A stretch of 64,000 bases of DNA, from positions 112,257 through 176,256 of the forward strand of contig JANQNF010000024.1 in the NCBI GenBank assembly GCA_028279705.1, written 5' to 3'. The stretch is from an archaeon. Its GTDB lineage: Archaea > Aenigmatarchaeota > Aenigmatarchaeia > QMZP01 > JAFGSV01. Below, in pieces: positions 7,931 through 16,089 of this stretch. Both the position numbers and the translations under genes were made by a program. Within the stretch, counting starts at the first letter, position 1. The number at the start of each line of letters is the position of its first letter. A model generated the notes under the pieces. The model made no database searches. It had not been told where the DNA came from and was given only the letters and a program-made list of their open reading frames with translations.

Positions 7931-8608
7931 ATGCATTTGAAGAGATATTCAATGCCCGGCTTCTGGCCGCTTGGCAGGAAGAACAACAAGTTCGTGATAA
8001 CACCGTCACCGGGACCGCACCCAAAACAGTTCAGCATCGCCCTTAGGGTGCTTGTAAGGGACGTTTTGGGTTATGCAGAGAACGCAAAGGAAGCGGGAAA
8101 GATAATCAAGGCAGGTGACGTTCTTATAGACAAGAAGGCAGTCAAGAATGACAACCATCCCGTCGGACTCATGGACGTTGTCGAATTCCCTGCGATAAAA
8201 AAGCAGTTCAGGGTAATTGCATCGGGAAAGGGTGTTGAAATAGCCGAGATACCTGCAGCGCAGGCAAGCAGGAAGACATGTTCGATTAGGAACAAGAAAG
8301 TCGCAAAGGGCGGCAAGTTCCAGCTTTCACTTCATGACGGCAGGAACATAATAGTCAAGGAAAACAAGTACAAGCCGGGCGACTCCGTTGTCATAGAACT
8401 TCCCGGACAGAAGATACTTGAGCACTTCGAGATGAAGACAGGTGCAACTGCAACCATAATGGCAGGAAAGAACTCCGGCGTCAGCGGAAAGATAAAGTCT
8501 GCCGAGGAGAGGAAGACCATGATGGAGAAGGGAAGGGTCGTCCTTGAGACAAAGGAAGGAGAGATAGAGACACTCAGGGAGTACATACTTGTCGGTGAAG
8601 CCAAATGA
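7931..8608 (+). CDS. rps4e: 30S ribosomal protein S4e (eS4)
   Basis: This archaeal/eukaryotic-type small-subunit protein has 225 residues. It begins MHLKRYSMPGFWPLGRK, has an S4-like segment (IKAGDVLIDKKAVKND) and a C-terminal KOW-like region (GATATIMAGKNSGVSGKI). GGTGAT lies 5 nt before the ATG. It overlaps L5 by four bases. Its presence between L24 and L5 is the archaeal spc-operon order. Confidence 0.95.
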   Translation: MHLKRYSMPGFWPLGRKNNKFVITPSPGPHPKQFSIALRVLVRDVLGYAENAKEAGKIIKAGDVLIDKKAVKNDNHPVGLMDVVEFPAIKKQFRVIASGKGVEIAEIPAAQASRKTCSIRNKKVAKGGKFQLSLHDGRNIIVKENKYKPGDSVVIELPGQKILEHFEMKTGATATIMAGKNSGVSGKIKSAEERKTMMEKGRVVLETKEGEIETLREYILVGEAK

Positions 8609-9108
8609 GCAGCATGAAAGAGATCCGGATAGAGAAGGTGACATTCAACATGAGCACAGGCGCTCCCGGTCCGGAACTCGAGAAGGCAAAAAAGCTTCTG
8701 AAGATGATTACAGGAAAGAAAATAGTCACTACGACGACTCATAAGAGGAGCACGTTCGGTGTCGCCAAGGGAAGGGACATTGGCGCAATGACAACCCTAA
8801 GAGGCGAAGAGGCAAAGAATGTCCTTACAAAGCTTTTCCAGTCGCTTGAAAACAAGATAAAGGCAACGCAGTTTGATGCTAATGGCAACTTCTCGCTTGG
8901 CATAGAGGAATACATAAACATACCTGGCATAAACTACGATCCGGACATAGGCATCATGGGCTTTGACGTTTCCGTCAGCCTTGAGAGGCCCGGTTACAGG
9001 GTCAAGAAGAGGAGTTATGCAAGGTCCAAGGTAGGAAATGCCCACAGGATAACTACCGAGGAAGCCATGGAATGGGTAAAAAAGGAGTTCAAGGTGGATA
9101 TAGTATAA
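8605..9108 (+). CDS. rpl5: 50S ribosomal protein L5 (uL5)
   Basis: This 167-residue protein binds 5S rRNA in the central protuberance. It shows the conserved TGKKIVTTTTHKRSTFGVAKG and GIEEYINIPGINYDPDIGIMGFDV segments. It is translationally coupled to S4e by overlapping start and stop codons. Confidence 0.95.
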   Translation: MSSMKEIRIEKVTFNMSTGAPGPELEKAKKLLKMITGKKIVTTTTHKRSTFGVAKGRDIGAMTTLRGEEAKNVLTKLFQSLENKIKATQFDANGNFSLGIEEYINIPGINYDPDIGIMGFDVSVSLERPGYRVKKRSYARSKVGNAHRITTEEAMEWVKKEFKVDIV

Positions 9109-9137
9109 TATTTAAATAAGAGGTAGCAGTGAATAAT

Positions 9138-9359
9138 ATGACTTTCAAGAACGCCAAAAAACAGATAGCAGACAAGCCCGTAAAGCTAGCCAAGTTCCTA
9201 AAGCACTGCAAGCCCACTGAAAGGAAGTTTGGCAGGAACGCAACTCAGTGCAGGAGCTGCGGAAAGACAGAGGGCGTCATCAACAAGTACGGGCTTCAGT
9301 ACTGCAGGCAGTGCTTTCGGGAGGAAGCCAAGAAGCTGGGATTCAAGAAATATGACTGA
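9138..9359 (+). CDS. rps14: 30S ribosomal protein S14 (uS14), zinc-binding form
   Basis: This short small-subunit head protein carries the zinc motif CRSCGK...YCRQCF (C-x2-C / C-x2-C) and the conserved [17 protein letters not shown] end. ATG 9138 is preferred over a GTG nine bases upstream, which is part of the GTGA ribosome-binding site. A 73-residue product is a little longer than the usual archaeal form because of its N-terminus. Confidence 0.93.
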   Translation: MTFKNAKKQIADKPVKLAKFLKHCKPTERKFGRNATQCRSCGKTEGVINKYGLQYCRQCFREEAKKLGFKKYD

Positions 9360-9364
9360 TGATT

Positions 9365-9751
9365 ATGAGACATGATGTAATTGCGGATACGTTTTCCATA
9401 ATAAAGAATGCAGAGACCATCGGTAAGACCGAGTGCATTACGCCAGCGTCCAACCTGATAAAGAACATGCTTCTTATAATGCAGAAGGAGAAGTACATAG
9501 GAGAGTTTGAGCAAGTAGATGACGGCAAAAGCGGACAGTTCAAGATAAAGCTTCTTGGGAAGATAAACAAGTGCGGCGCAATAAAGCCGAGATTCTCTGT
9601 CAGCAAGACGGGCTTCATCACATGGGAGAAGAGGTTCCTTCCTGCAGCAGAGCTTGGAATACTTCTTGTCAGCACGCCGCAGGGCGTGATGTCACACAAG
9701 GGTGCCAAGGAAAAGAACGTGGGCGGAAAGCTCCTAGGTTATGTTTACTGA
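9365..9751 (+). CDS. rps8: 30S ribosomal protein S8 (uS8)
   Basis: This 16S rRNA-binding protein begins MRHDVIADTFSIIKNAE, which matches the family start, and ends VGGKLLGYVY, the typical archaeal terminus. The STPQGVMSHKGAKEKNVGG segment is the conserved RNA-binding core. ATG 9365 follows S14 by five bases. The usual next genes (L6, L32e, L19e, L18, S5, L30, L15) are absent and L30e follows instead. Confidence 0.94.
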   Translation: MRHDVIADTFSIIKNAETIGKTECITPASNLIKNMLLIMQKEKYIGEFEQVDDGKSGQFKIKLLGKINKCGAIKPRFSVSKTGFITWEKRFLPAAELGILLVSTPQGVMSHKGAKEKNVGGKLLGYVY

Positions 9752-9761
9752 AGTGATTCAT

Positions 9762-10025
9762 ATGGGCACGGAAAAGATGATAAAGGACGCTGTCAAGAAC
9801 GGCAAGATCCTAATGGGCAGGAATTCGGTAGCTAGGGCACTGAAGGCAGGCTCGCTTGAGGCAGTCGTCTGTCCCACAAACTGCCCCGCAGACCTTACAA
9901 AGGAACTTGATTACTACAGCAAGGTTTCAAAGGTTCCAATCGAGAAGTTTGAGGGAAACTCTGCAGCACTTGGGCAGCTTTGCGGAAAGCCCTTTAAAAT
10001 AGTTACACTAGGTATAGAGAAGTAA
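9762..10025 (+). CDS. rpl30e: 50S ribosomal protein L30e (eL30)
   Basis: This member of the L7Ae/L30e RNA-binding family has 87 residues. KNGKILMGRNSVARALKAG and the alternating NCP and DYYSK segments match L30e. ATG 9762 is preceded by GTGATTC. In most archaea it sits between RNA polymerase subunit genes and NusA; here it directly follows S8, which indicates an operon fusion. Confidence 0.9.
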   Translation: MGTEKMIKDAVKNGKILMGRNSVARALKAGSLEAVVCPTNCPADLTKELDYYSKVSKVPIEKFEGNSAALGQLCGKPFKIVTLGIEK

Positions 10026-10026
10026 T

Positions 10027-10431
10027 ATGGCCATAAAACTACAGACTCAGAACATAAGGGACATAGGAGTCTTTGAAAGGGTAACGAAAGTCCATGTCAA
10101 GGACTGTATACGCGATGAAAATTGCGTGTATTTCATGATAGAGAGCGGCAAATCCGGGATTGCAATAGGCAAAAACGGCGCCGTGATCAAAAGCGTCAGC
10201 AAGATGCTGGGAAAGACTGTCAAGGTCTTTGAGTTTGCAAATGACCTTGACGTAATGGTGAAGAACATGATACCAAGCGCAAAGAACGTGGAAGTTGGAA
10301 GTGACTCAGTGACAGTCGCCATACCAAACAGCGACAGGTCAGTCGTGATAGGAAGGAGTGGAAGGAACATCAAGGTCATGAAGGAATTTTTAAACAGGCA
10401 CTTCAAAATAAATCACCTGAGGTTGAAATAA
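10027..10431 (+). CDS. nusA: Archaeal NusA-like transcription factor (two KH domains)
   Basis: This 134-residue protein consists of two KH domains with no S1 domain, as is usual in archaea. The KH GxxG loops are [11 protein letters not shown] and [11 protein letters not shown]. It probably binds nascent RNA and affects transcription elongation or termination. It sits between L30e and S12, the conserved archaeal neighbourhood, and its stop codon overlaps the S12 ATG. Confidence 0.92.
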   Translation: MAIKLQTQNIRDIGVFERVTKVHVKDCIRDENCVYFMIESGKSGIAIGKNGAVIKSVSKMLGKTVKVFEFANDLDVMVKNMIPSAKNVEVGSDSVTVAIPNSDRSVVIGRSGRNIKVMKEFLNRHFKINHLRLK

Positions 10432-10853
10432 TGGGAGAATTCGCAGCAAGGAATTTAGTGAAGAAAAGGAAGAGGTTCAAGTGGAGCCCAAAAGCTGGAA
10501 AGAAGAAGCTTCTGAAGCTCTGGCAGGACGATCCCCTTAAGGGCGCACCGATAGGTAGAGGCATAGTCCTCAAGAAGAAGGGTGTCGAGCAGAAGCAGCC
10601 GCACTCGGGTATAATAAAGTGCGTCAGGGTGCAGCTGATAAAAAACGGCACCCAGGTAACAGCATTCGTTCCGGGAACGAACGCAATCAAGTTCATAGAC
10701 GAGCACGACGAGGTGACGATAGTCGGCGTCGGCGGCTCGCAGAAATCCGCAGTAGGATCGATGCACGGCATCAAGTACAAGGTCATAGGGGTGAACGGCG
10801 CATCGCTAAACGAACTCTTGAAGGGAAAGAAGGAGAAGCCGAAGACGGCTTAA
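10431..10853 (+). CDS. rps12: 30S ribosomal protein S12 (uS12)
   Basis: This decoding-centre protein has 140 residues, with the conserved [24 protein letters not shown] and [11 protein letters not shown] segments. The loop reads EQKQPHSGI, where the universally conserved PNSA/PNSG becomes PHSG. A short [10 protein letters not shown] tail ends the protein. It is coupled to nusA and followed by S7. Confidence 0.94.
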   Translation: MGEFAARNLVKKRKRFKWSPKAGKKKLLKLWQDDPLKGAPIGRGIVLKKKGVEQKQPHSGIIKCVRVQLIKNGTQVTAFVPGTNAIKFIDEHDEVTIVGVGGSQKSAVGSMHGIKYKVIGVNGASLNELLKGKKEKPKTA

Positions 10854-10863
10854 TGTGATTAAC

Positions 10864-11460
10864 ATGCAGAACATGCTTTTGTTCGACAGGTGGAACCTCA
10901 GCGAGGTTGTCGTCACGGACCAGGGACTCGTAAAGTACCTGAACTTGAGGCCGGTCGTCGTTCCAAGGACTTACGGTAGGAAGAGCGGTGACTTTAGGAA
11001 GAACGAAATGAACATCGTCGAGAGGTTCATGAACAAGCTCATGAACACCGGTCACACTGGAAAGAGGCACAAGAGGACATCAGGAAGGTTTACAGGCAGG
11101 TATCAAAACATCATGCGCGAGACCGAGAAGGCCTTTGAGATCATAGAAGAGAAGAAAAAGCAGAACCCGGTACAGGTGCTTGTCAAGGCCATAGAGAACT
11201 CCGCACTTTTCGAGGAGATCGCAGCATACCAGCTTGGCGGCATAATCGCAAGGAAAGCAGTCATAACCTCCCCGCAGAGAAGGGTTGATCTTGCACTGAG
11301 GCTTATAACCCAGGGTATCTACAAGTCCACGTTCAAGAGCAAGAAGAGCCTTGGAGAAGTCATAGCAAGCGACATCATGGCCATCGCAGACAACGATCCA
11401 AAGACCATCCCGATAAGGGAGAGGATCAGGATAGAAAAGGAAGCAGAAGGCGCCAGGTAA
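10864..11460 (+). CDS. rps7: 30S ribosomal protein S7 (uS7)
   Basis: This protein nucleates assembly of the 30S head. It has 198 residues with GKRHKRTSGRFTGRYQNIMRE and the C-terminal KKSLGEVIASDIMAIADND segment. GTGAT lies 4 nt before ATG 10864. In most archaea EF-2 and EF-1A follow S7 directly; here three unrelated genes intervene before fusA. Confidence 0.93.
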   Translation: MQNMLLFDRWNLSEVVVTDQGLVKYLNLRPVVVPRTYGRKSGDFRKNEMNIVERFMNKLMNTGHTGKRHKRTSGRFTGRYQNIMRETEKAFEIIEEKKKQNPVQVLVKAIENSALFEEIAAYQLGGIIARKAVITSPQRRVDLALRLITQGIYKSTFKSKKSLGEVIASDIMAIADNDPKTIPIRERIRIEKEAEGAR

Positions 11461-11469
11461 TTTCTCTCA

Positions 11470-12663
11470 TCACAGACCGGCCTTGCAAATATTTAGATAT
11501 TCTTTATAAGACTTTGCACTGTTTGCCGTGCTGAGTAGTGACGGGTTGACCTTGTATGCGTCTCCTATCACGTCGGTCGCATTCCTTGCCATTTCCGAGA
11601 ACCTGTACATTGCATTCGGCAGGTCCTTGTAGATGAACCTGTTCACGAACTTATGGTCCACCGGATCATCATGACTTTTCTTGACTATTTTCTCAGCTTT
11701 CAGACCGCTTCCGAAGTATTGCCTCGTATAATCCTTTGTATTATTGTTTACAACGTCTGATGGTATCGAGTTAAGCATCCAGTCCAAAAAATACTCCGTT
11801 GTAAACGCAGTGTACCCATTCATGCCAAAGAAGCATTTGACGAGCGATTTCGCATTTTCTATATTCTCCTTGGTCCATTCACCGGGTTTTACGTAATTGA
11901 AGAACATCCCCCTGGGTTCGTATATTGTCTCCCCCTCTTTATGCGCTTTGATTATCCTCTTGTTAGCCTTTATGAAATCTTTCTCACTCATGTCCCCTTT
12001 ACTGAAAGCGAATCTAGCAGCATCCATACCATTCATCGCATCATTTAGCTCGGTGTATATAGGACCACTGAAGAAGTCTGTGTGGTCCTTTTCGTGTCTC
12101 AATCTTTTCAATGTTTTCGCTTTCATAAACGCTTCTGCTACTGCTGGAGTAATTATTTCCAGTGCGTCCATGGAAACCCCGGATTCAGAAATAAGATAGT
12201 GTTTCATTTTCTCATAATCTACACCTACCATTTCCCAGTAAATGTCGTTTGCTATGCCGGCGTTTTCTGACTCTATTTTCCTTATCGCACTTTCCGGATC
12301 ACAAATAAATGATATAATATCCTTTTCCCTTACCTTCGATTTTTTATTTCCCGCAACGTACAGTAAATCCTCGACACTCGAGAAATAGAACTGGAGATCA
12401 TTAATACCCTTTCTCAGATTTTCATCTTTTCTGTACAGATCACCTATCGCGTATTCTATACCGTACAGCTCTATTATTTTCGGCGGTCCGAGCAATGTAC
12501 GTCCAAGATAACCTCTGCGGTCTAATCCCGTGTTTATGTCGACGTCAAAATCTTGCGTATCACTCAGTCCGAGTTCTTCCCTCTCATTTGCCACGAATTC
12601 CATTTCTTTCTCAATCTTTTCTACGACCGGCTTTAGACTTTCATGTGATACGTTTATTTTCAT
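11470..12663 (-). CDS. Unrecognised 397-residue protein with an HEKDH motif
   Basis: I do not recognise a family. The protein is charged and predicted largely helical, with no signal peptide or membrane segment. Residues 190-194 read HEKDH, which formally fits the HExxH zinc-peptidase signature. It follows a helix (AEAFMKAKTLKRL), but the third ligand is not evident, so the motif may be coincidental. The gene is more AT-rich than its neighbours and sits on the opposite strand between rps7 and fusA. The preceding bases show TATA-like TTTAAATT. Confidence 0.6.
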   Translation of the reverse strand: MKINVSHESLKPVVEKIEKEMEFVANEREELGLSDTQDFDVDINTGLDRRGYLGRTLLGPPKIIELYGIEYAIGDLYRKDENLRKGINDLQFYFSSVEDLLYVAGNKKSKVREKDIISFICDPESAIRKIESENAGIANDIYWEMVGVDYEKMKHYLISESGVSMDALEIITPAVAEAFMKAKTLKRLRHEKDHTDFFSGPIYTELNDAMNGMDAARFAFSKGDMSEKDFIKANKRIIKAHKEGETIYEPRGMFFNYVKPGEWTKENIENAKSLVKCFFGMNGYTAFTTEYFLDWMLNSIPSDVVNNNTKDYTRQYFGSGLKAEKIVKKSHDDPVDHKFVNRFIYKDLPNAMYRFSEMARNATDVIGDAYKVNPSLLSTANSAKSYKEYLNICKAGL

Positions 12664-12736
12664 AGTGATTATTAGGAGATAAATTTAAAAAACCACTTTT
12701 CAGTGACAAAAGAAAACAAAGACTCTTCACTCGTTA

Positions 12737-13000
12737 TCAGAGTTTCACAGTTTTCGGAAACCCGTTTATGCCTTCGCCGTAGGAGTTCCTCACGGACCTT
12801 TCGACATCAAGAAAGCTATGGCCATTGAATTTTACACCAGTGCTTACGTATATATCCTCTCCGTTCAACTCTTGTACAACCCAATCGATGTTCGCACCAT
12901 TGTAGGATTTCAGGATCCTGAAATTCATTTGTTTCTCGATGACTTTGTTTGGTTTTACTGTGAAATAGTGCTCTTCTGGGACATTTGCCTCATTTTCCAT
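12737..13000 (-). CDS. Unrecognised 87-residue protein
   Basis: This is a small soluble protein (MENEANVPEEHYFTVK...) of mixed strand and helix character, ending GINGFPKTVKL. It has no cysteines and no signal peptide. It lies upstream of the HEKDH protein on the same strand, with a 73-bp gap, and could be cotranscribed with it. AT-rich sequence (TTTAAAAAATT) upstream supports a promoter near 13035-13070. Function is unknown. Confidence 0.5.
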   Translation of the reverse strand: MENEANVPEEHYFTVKPNKVIEKQMNFRILKSYNGANIDWVVQELNGEDIYVSTGVKFNGHSFLDVERSVRNSYGEGINGFPKTVKL

Positions 13001-13109
13001 AACAACACAGGATTAGTAGAATTGATACTTAATTTTTTAAATGTTGTTTTCCCGTCGATCCATTTAAAAAATTTACATACAAGATTCAACATCCCGGTAG
13101 GTGAAAATT

Positions 13110-13727
13110 ATGAAAAATTACGCTCTCATAGAAGCCCGAAGTAAAATGGTAAGTCTGTACGGGCAAGTTATCGGAATCACTCAGAACGAAGCTGTAGAAC
13201 GCATATATGGTATTAGTCAGTCCCATCTATCCGAATTGGAAAATGGAAAAAGGGAACCTACGGGTAAGGAAAGACTCGTTATAACAGAGTTCTACGTCAG
13301 TCATGGTGCGCATGACCCTAGCGTGGAACTTTTTCCAGACTCTTTTTACGAAGATCGTGTCACTGAAAATCAAGATGAAATTGTAGCTTACAGAGAAGGT
13401 TTGTTCACCCATGTTGAAGCTGATATACCGTTTGATGAAAATGATTACGCAGTACAAGCACACGAATATGAACTGCCTGCCGAGGGCAGAATTGATTTGC
13501 TGAAACATGTCGTTAAGGCGATCCTTCCGAGTAATAAGCAGTACGCTGTGGCAATTCTACGTCCAGGATTGGATGGCGAATCCATGACGTTTTCTGAAAT
13601 TGGTGAGGAATTGTCAACAAACGAGCACACGATGAGCTATCATGCAGCTCATGGTTTTATGAATAGAGCTGCGGAAAATCTGCAGAAAAACAAATTTCTG
13701 ACGAATTTTCTCTACGAAAACGTCTAG
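13110..13727 (+). CDS. XRE-type HTH protein with a C-terminal sigma-region-4-like HTH
   Basis: The protein has 205 residues. Residues about 12-60 form a Cro/C1 (XRE) helix-turn-helix: EAVERIYGISQSHLSELENGKREPTG. The C-terminal 70 residues (LLKHVVKAILPSNKQYAVAI, then FSEIGEELSTNEHTMSYHAA) look like a sigma-70 region 4 HTH, with the (I/L)LP...A.L pattern before the turn. A DNA-binding regulator is likely. ATG 13110 follows GGTGAAA. It stands upstream of fusA in the accessory segment between S7 and EF-2. Confidence 0.65.
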   Translation: MKNYALIEARSKMVSLYGQVIGITQNEAVERIYGISQSHLSELENGKREPTGKERLVITEFYVSHGAHDPSVELFPDSFYEDRVTENQDEIVAYREGLFTHVEADIPFDENDYAVQAHEYELPAEGRIDLLKHVVKAILPSNKQYAVAILRPGLDGESMTFSEIGEELSTNEHTMSYHAAHGFMNRAAENLQKNKFLTNFLYENV

Positions 13728-13749
13728 GGTTGGATGTGTTGAACAAAGA

Positions 13750-13763
13750 AAGCTTAAATATAC
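13750..13763 (+). promoter_or_regulatory. BRE/TATA promoter of fusA
   Basis: GAAAGCTTAAATATACC spans this site, with purine BRE followed by TTAAATATA. Start of transcription should fall near 13785-13790, giving a leader of 15-20 nt to ATG 13804, which is preceded by GAGTGATATTA. Confidence 0.55.
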
Positions 13764-13803
13764 CATATACTAAACTATAAGATAAAAATTTGAGTGATAT
13801 TAA

Positions 13804-16014
13804 ATGGCAAAAGCAGATTTGACCACGACTGTGAAGGAACTCCAGAGCAAGCCGGATCAGATCAGGAATCTCGGCATAATCGCGCACATAGACCACGGCA
13901 AGACAACGCTTTCTGACAACCTCCTTGCAGGCGCAGGCATGATCTCTGAGGAACTTGCAGGCTCTCAGCTATTCATGGACACCGTAGACCAGGAGCAGGA
14001 AAGGGGAATTACGATTTTCTCAGCCAACGTCAGCATGGTGCACAACGTAGGCGGGCAGGATTACCTAATCAATCTCATCGACACGCCGGGTCACGTGGAC
14101 TTCGGCGGTGACGTCACAAGGGCGATGAGGGCCGTTGACGGTGCCGTCGTCGTCGCTGACGCGGTTGAAGGATGCATGCCGCAGACCGAAACCGTTCTCA
14201 GGCAGGCCTTGAAGGAAAGGGTCAGGCCGGTTCTTTTCATAAACAAGGTAGACAGGATGATAAAGGAACTGAAACTCACTCCAGAGCAGATGGAGGACAG
14301 GTTCAAAAAGATCATCACAGAAGTCAACATGCTAATCCAGAAGTACGCCGAGAAGGAATATGGCGAGAAATATACAGTCAACGTAATGGACGGAAGTGTT
14401 GCCTTTGGTTCGGCGCTGAGGAACTGGGCGATATCTGTTCCCAAGATGAAGGAGACGGGATTATCATTTAAGGACATCATAGAGATGACCAATAACGAAC
14501 AGGAGAAGGAGCTTGCAAAGAAGACGCCGCTTCACGCCGTAGTTCTTGAAATGGCAATCAAGCACCTGCCAAACCCTCTCGATGCGCAGAAGTACAGGAT
14601 AGAAAAGATCTGGCCGGGCGGAGACGAAGACAGCCCGGTAGAGGATACAATGAAGAACTGCGACCCAAACGGCCACCTCGCGGCAGTCGTAACCAAGGTT
14701 TACCCTGACCCGCACGCGGGCTACGTCGCGACTGTGAGGATATTTTCAGGCAAGATAAAGAGCGGCCAGGAGCTTGCGCTCATCGGTTCGCAGAAGAAGG
14801 AGAAGATCCAGCAGGTTTCCATCTACAAGGGTGCCCAGAGGGTTGCAATGGACGAGGTCGTTGCAGGAAACATCGTGGGCATTGTTGGACTCAAGAGCGC
14901 TTTCTCCGGCGAGACGATTGCCGAAAGTGATTATGCTATTCCCGCTTTCGAAGGCATAAAGCACATATTCGAGCCTGTCGTTACGAAGGCAATCGAGCCA
15001 AAGCAGCCAAAGCAGCTGGCAAAGCTTATCGAATTCCTGCGTAAGACCAGCAGGGAAGACCCGACGCTAAAAGTCCAGATCAACGAGGACACTGGAGAAT
15101 ACCTTGTTTCCGGACTTGGCGAGCTTCATATTGATGCAAAGATCGAGAGGCCTCTAAAGGATGCCGAGATAGACGTCAGCGTATCGCCTCCGATAGTCAT
15201 ATACAAGGAAGCTGTCAAGGGCAACACGCCAGAGCCAGTCGAGGGCAAGTCACCAAACAGGCACAACAGGTTCTACATGGTCGCTGAGCCCCTTGACGAG
15301 AAGGTACTCAAGGCCATGGCAAACGGCGACATACCATCTGATTACGAGATGAAGAAAAAGGACCTTGAGCTTGTTGACAAGCTTGTCGAGCTTGGTATGG
15401 ACAGGGATGAGATAAAGAAGCTTAAGCTAATCCACAACAGGAACATGTTCCTCGACACCACGCGTGGTGTCAATGCAATACTTGAGGTCATGGAGATGCT
15501 CAAGCAGTCTTTTGTTGAATCCATGAACGAGGGACCGCTTGCAAGGGAACCGTGCACTGGCGTCAAGATCAAGATAGTCGACGCAAAGCTCCACGAGGAC
15601 GCAATACACAGGGGCCCCGCGCAGGTCATACCAGCTGTCAGGAGCGCTGTCAGGCAGTCCATAACTGGTGCAAAGGCTTTCATACTTGAACCAAAGCAGG
15701 TCATCAGGATAGATGTTCCTTCTGATCAGCTGAGCGGTGCGATGAAGGAAGTTCAGAACAGGAGGGGCCAGATAATCGAGATGAACGAGGAAAGGGGCAC
15801 CACTGTCATAAAGGCAAAGCTTCCGGTCGCAGAGATGTTCGGCTTCAACTCCGCACTCAAGTCAGGCACCGGCGGCCAGGGATTCTTCTTCCTTATAGAC
15901 GTGACGTACGAGCCTCTTCCAAGGGAACTTGAACATGGCGTAATCAAGAAGATCAAGGACAGGAAGGGACTCAAGGACGAGGACCTAAACGAAGAAGTCC
16001 CTGAAGAAGCATGA
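13804..16014 (+). CDS. fusA: Translation elongation factor 2 (aEF-2)
   Basis: This 736-residue GTPase drives ribosomal translocation. It has G1 AHIDHGKTT, QERGITI in switch I, DTPGHVDFGGDV (G3) and NKVDR (G4). The diphthamide loop near the end of domain IV reads DAIHRGPAQVIPA, keeping the histidine that is modified to diphthamide. The rest of domains III-V is complete (GTGGQGFF and a LPRELEHGV end). The stop is followed by an imperfect hairpin (TCAGG...CCTGA, 16020-16053). Confidence 0.96.
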   Translation: MAKADLTTTVKELQSKPDQIRNLGIIAHIDHGKTTLSDNLLAGAGMISEELAGSQLFMDTVDQEQERGITIFSANVSMVHNVGGQDYLINLIDTPGHVDFGGDVTRAMRAVDGAVVVADAVEGCMPQTETVLRQALKERVRPVLFINKVDRMIKELKLTPEQMEDRFKKIITEVNMLIQKYAEKEYGEKYTVNVMDGSVAFGSALRNWAISVPKMKETGLSFKDIIEMTNNEQEKELAKKTPLHAVVLEMAIKHLPNPLDAQKYRIEKIWPGGDEDSPVEDTMKNCDPNGHLAAVVTKVYPDPHAGYVATVRIFSGKIKSGQELALIGSQKKEKIQQVSIYKGAQRVAMDEVVAGNIVGIVGLKSAFSGETIAESDYAIPAFEGIKHIFEPVVTKAIEPKQPKQLAKLIEFLRKTSREDPTLKVQINEDTGEYLVSGLGELHIDAKIERPLKDAEIDVSVSPPIVIYKEAVKGNTPEPVEGKSPNRHNRFYMVAEPLDEKVLKAMANGDIPSDYEMKKKDLELVDKLVELGMDRDEIKKLKLIHNRNMFLDTTRGVNAILEVMEMLKQSFVESMNEGPLAREPCTGVKIKIVDAKLHEDAIHRGPAQVIPAVRSAVRQSITGAKAFILEPKQVIRIDVPSDQLSGAMKEVQNRRGQIIEMNEERGTTVIKAKLPVAEMFGFNSALKSGTGGQGFFFLIDVTYEPLPRELEHGVIKKIKDRKGLKDEDLNEEVPEEA

Positions 16015-16089
16015 CAAGTTCTCAGGCGGGTGAATTTAAACTCCCGGACCTGAAATTTAAGTATTTCTAAAGAATATGGTCGATTTAAA

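Noticed and set aside
13110-13727. Genuine bacterial sigma factor
   Set aside because: Only a region-4-like HTH is visible. No region 2 (core binding, -10 recognition) is present.
16021-16053. Hairpin after aEF-2 as a strong terminator
   Set aside because: The stem TCAGG...CCTGA has bulges, and it is followed by the aRF1 promoter rather than a T-run. Kept only as a note in the aEF-2 entry.
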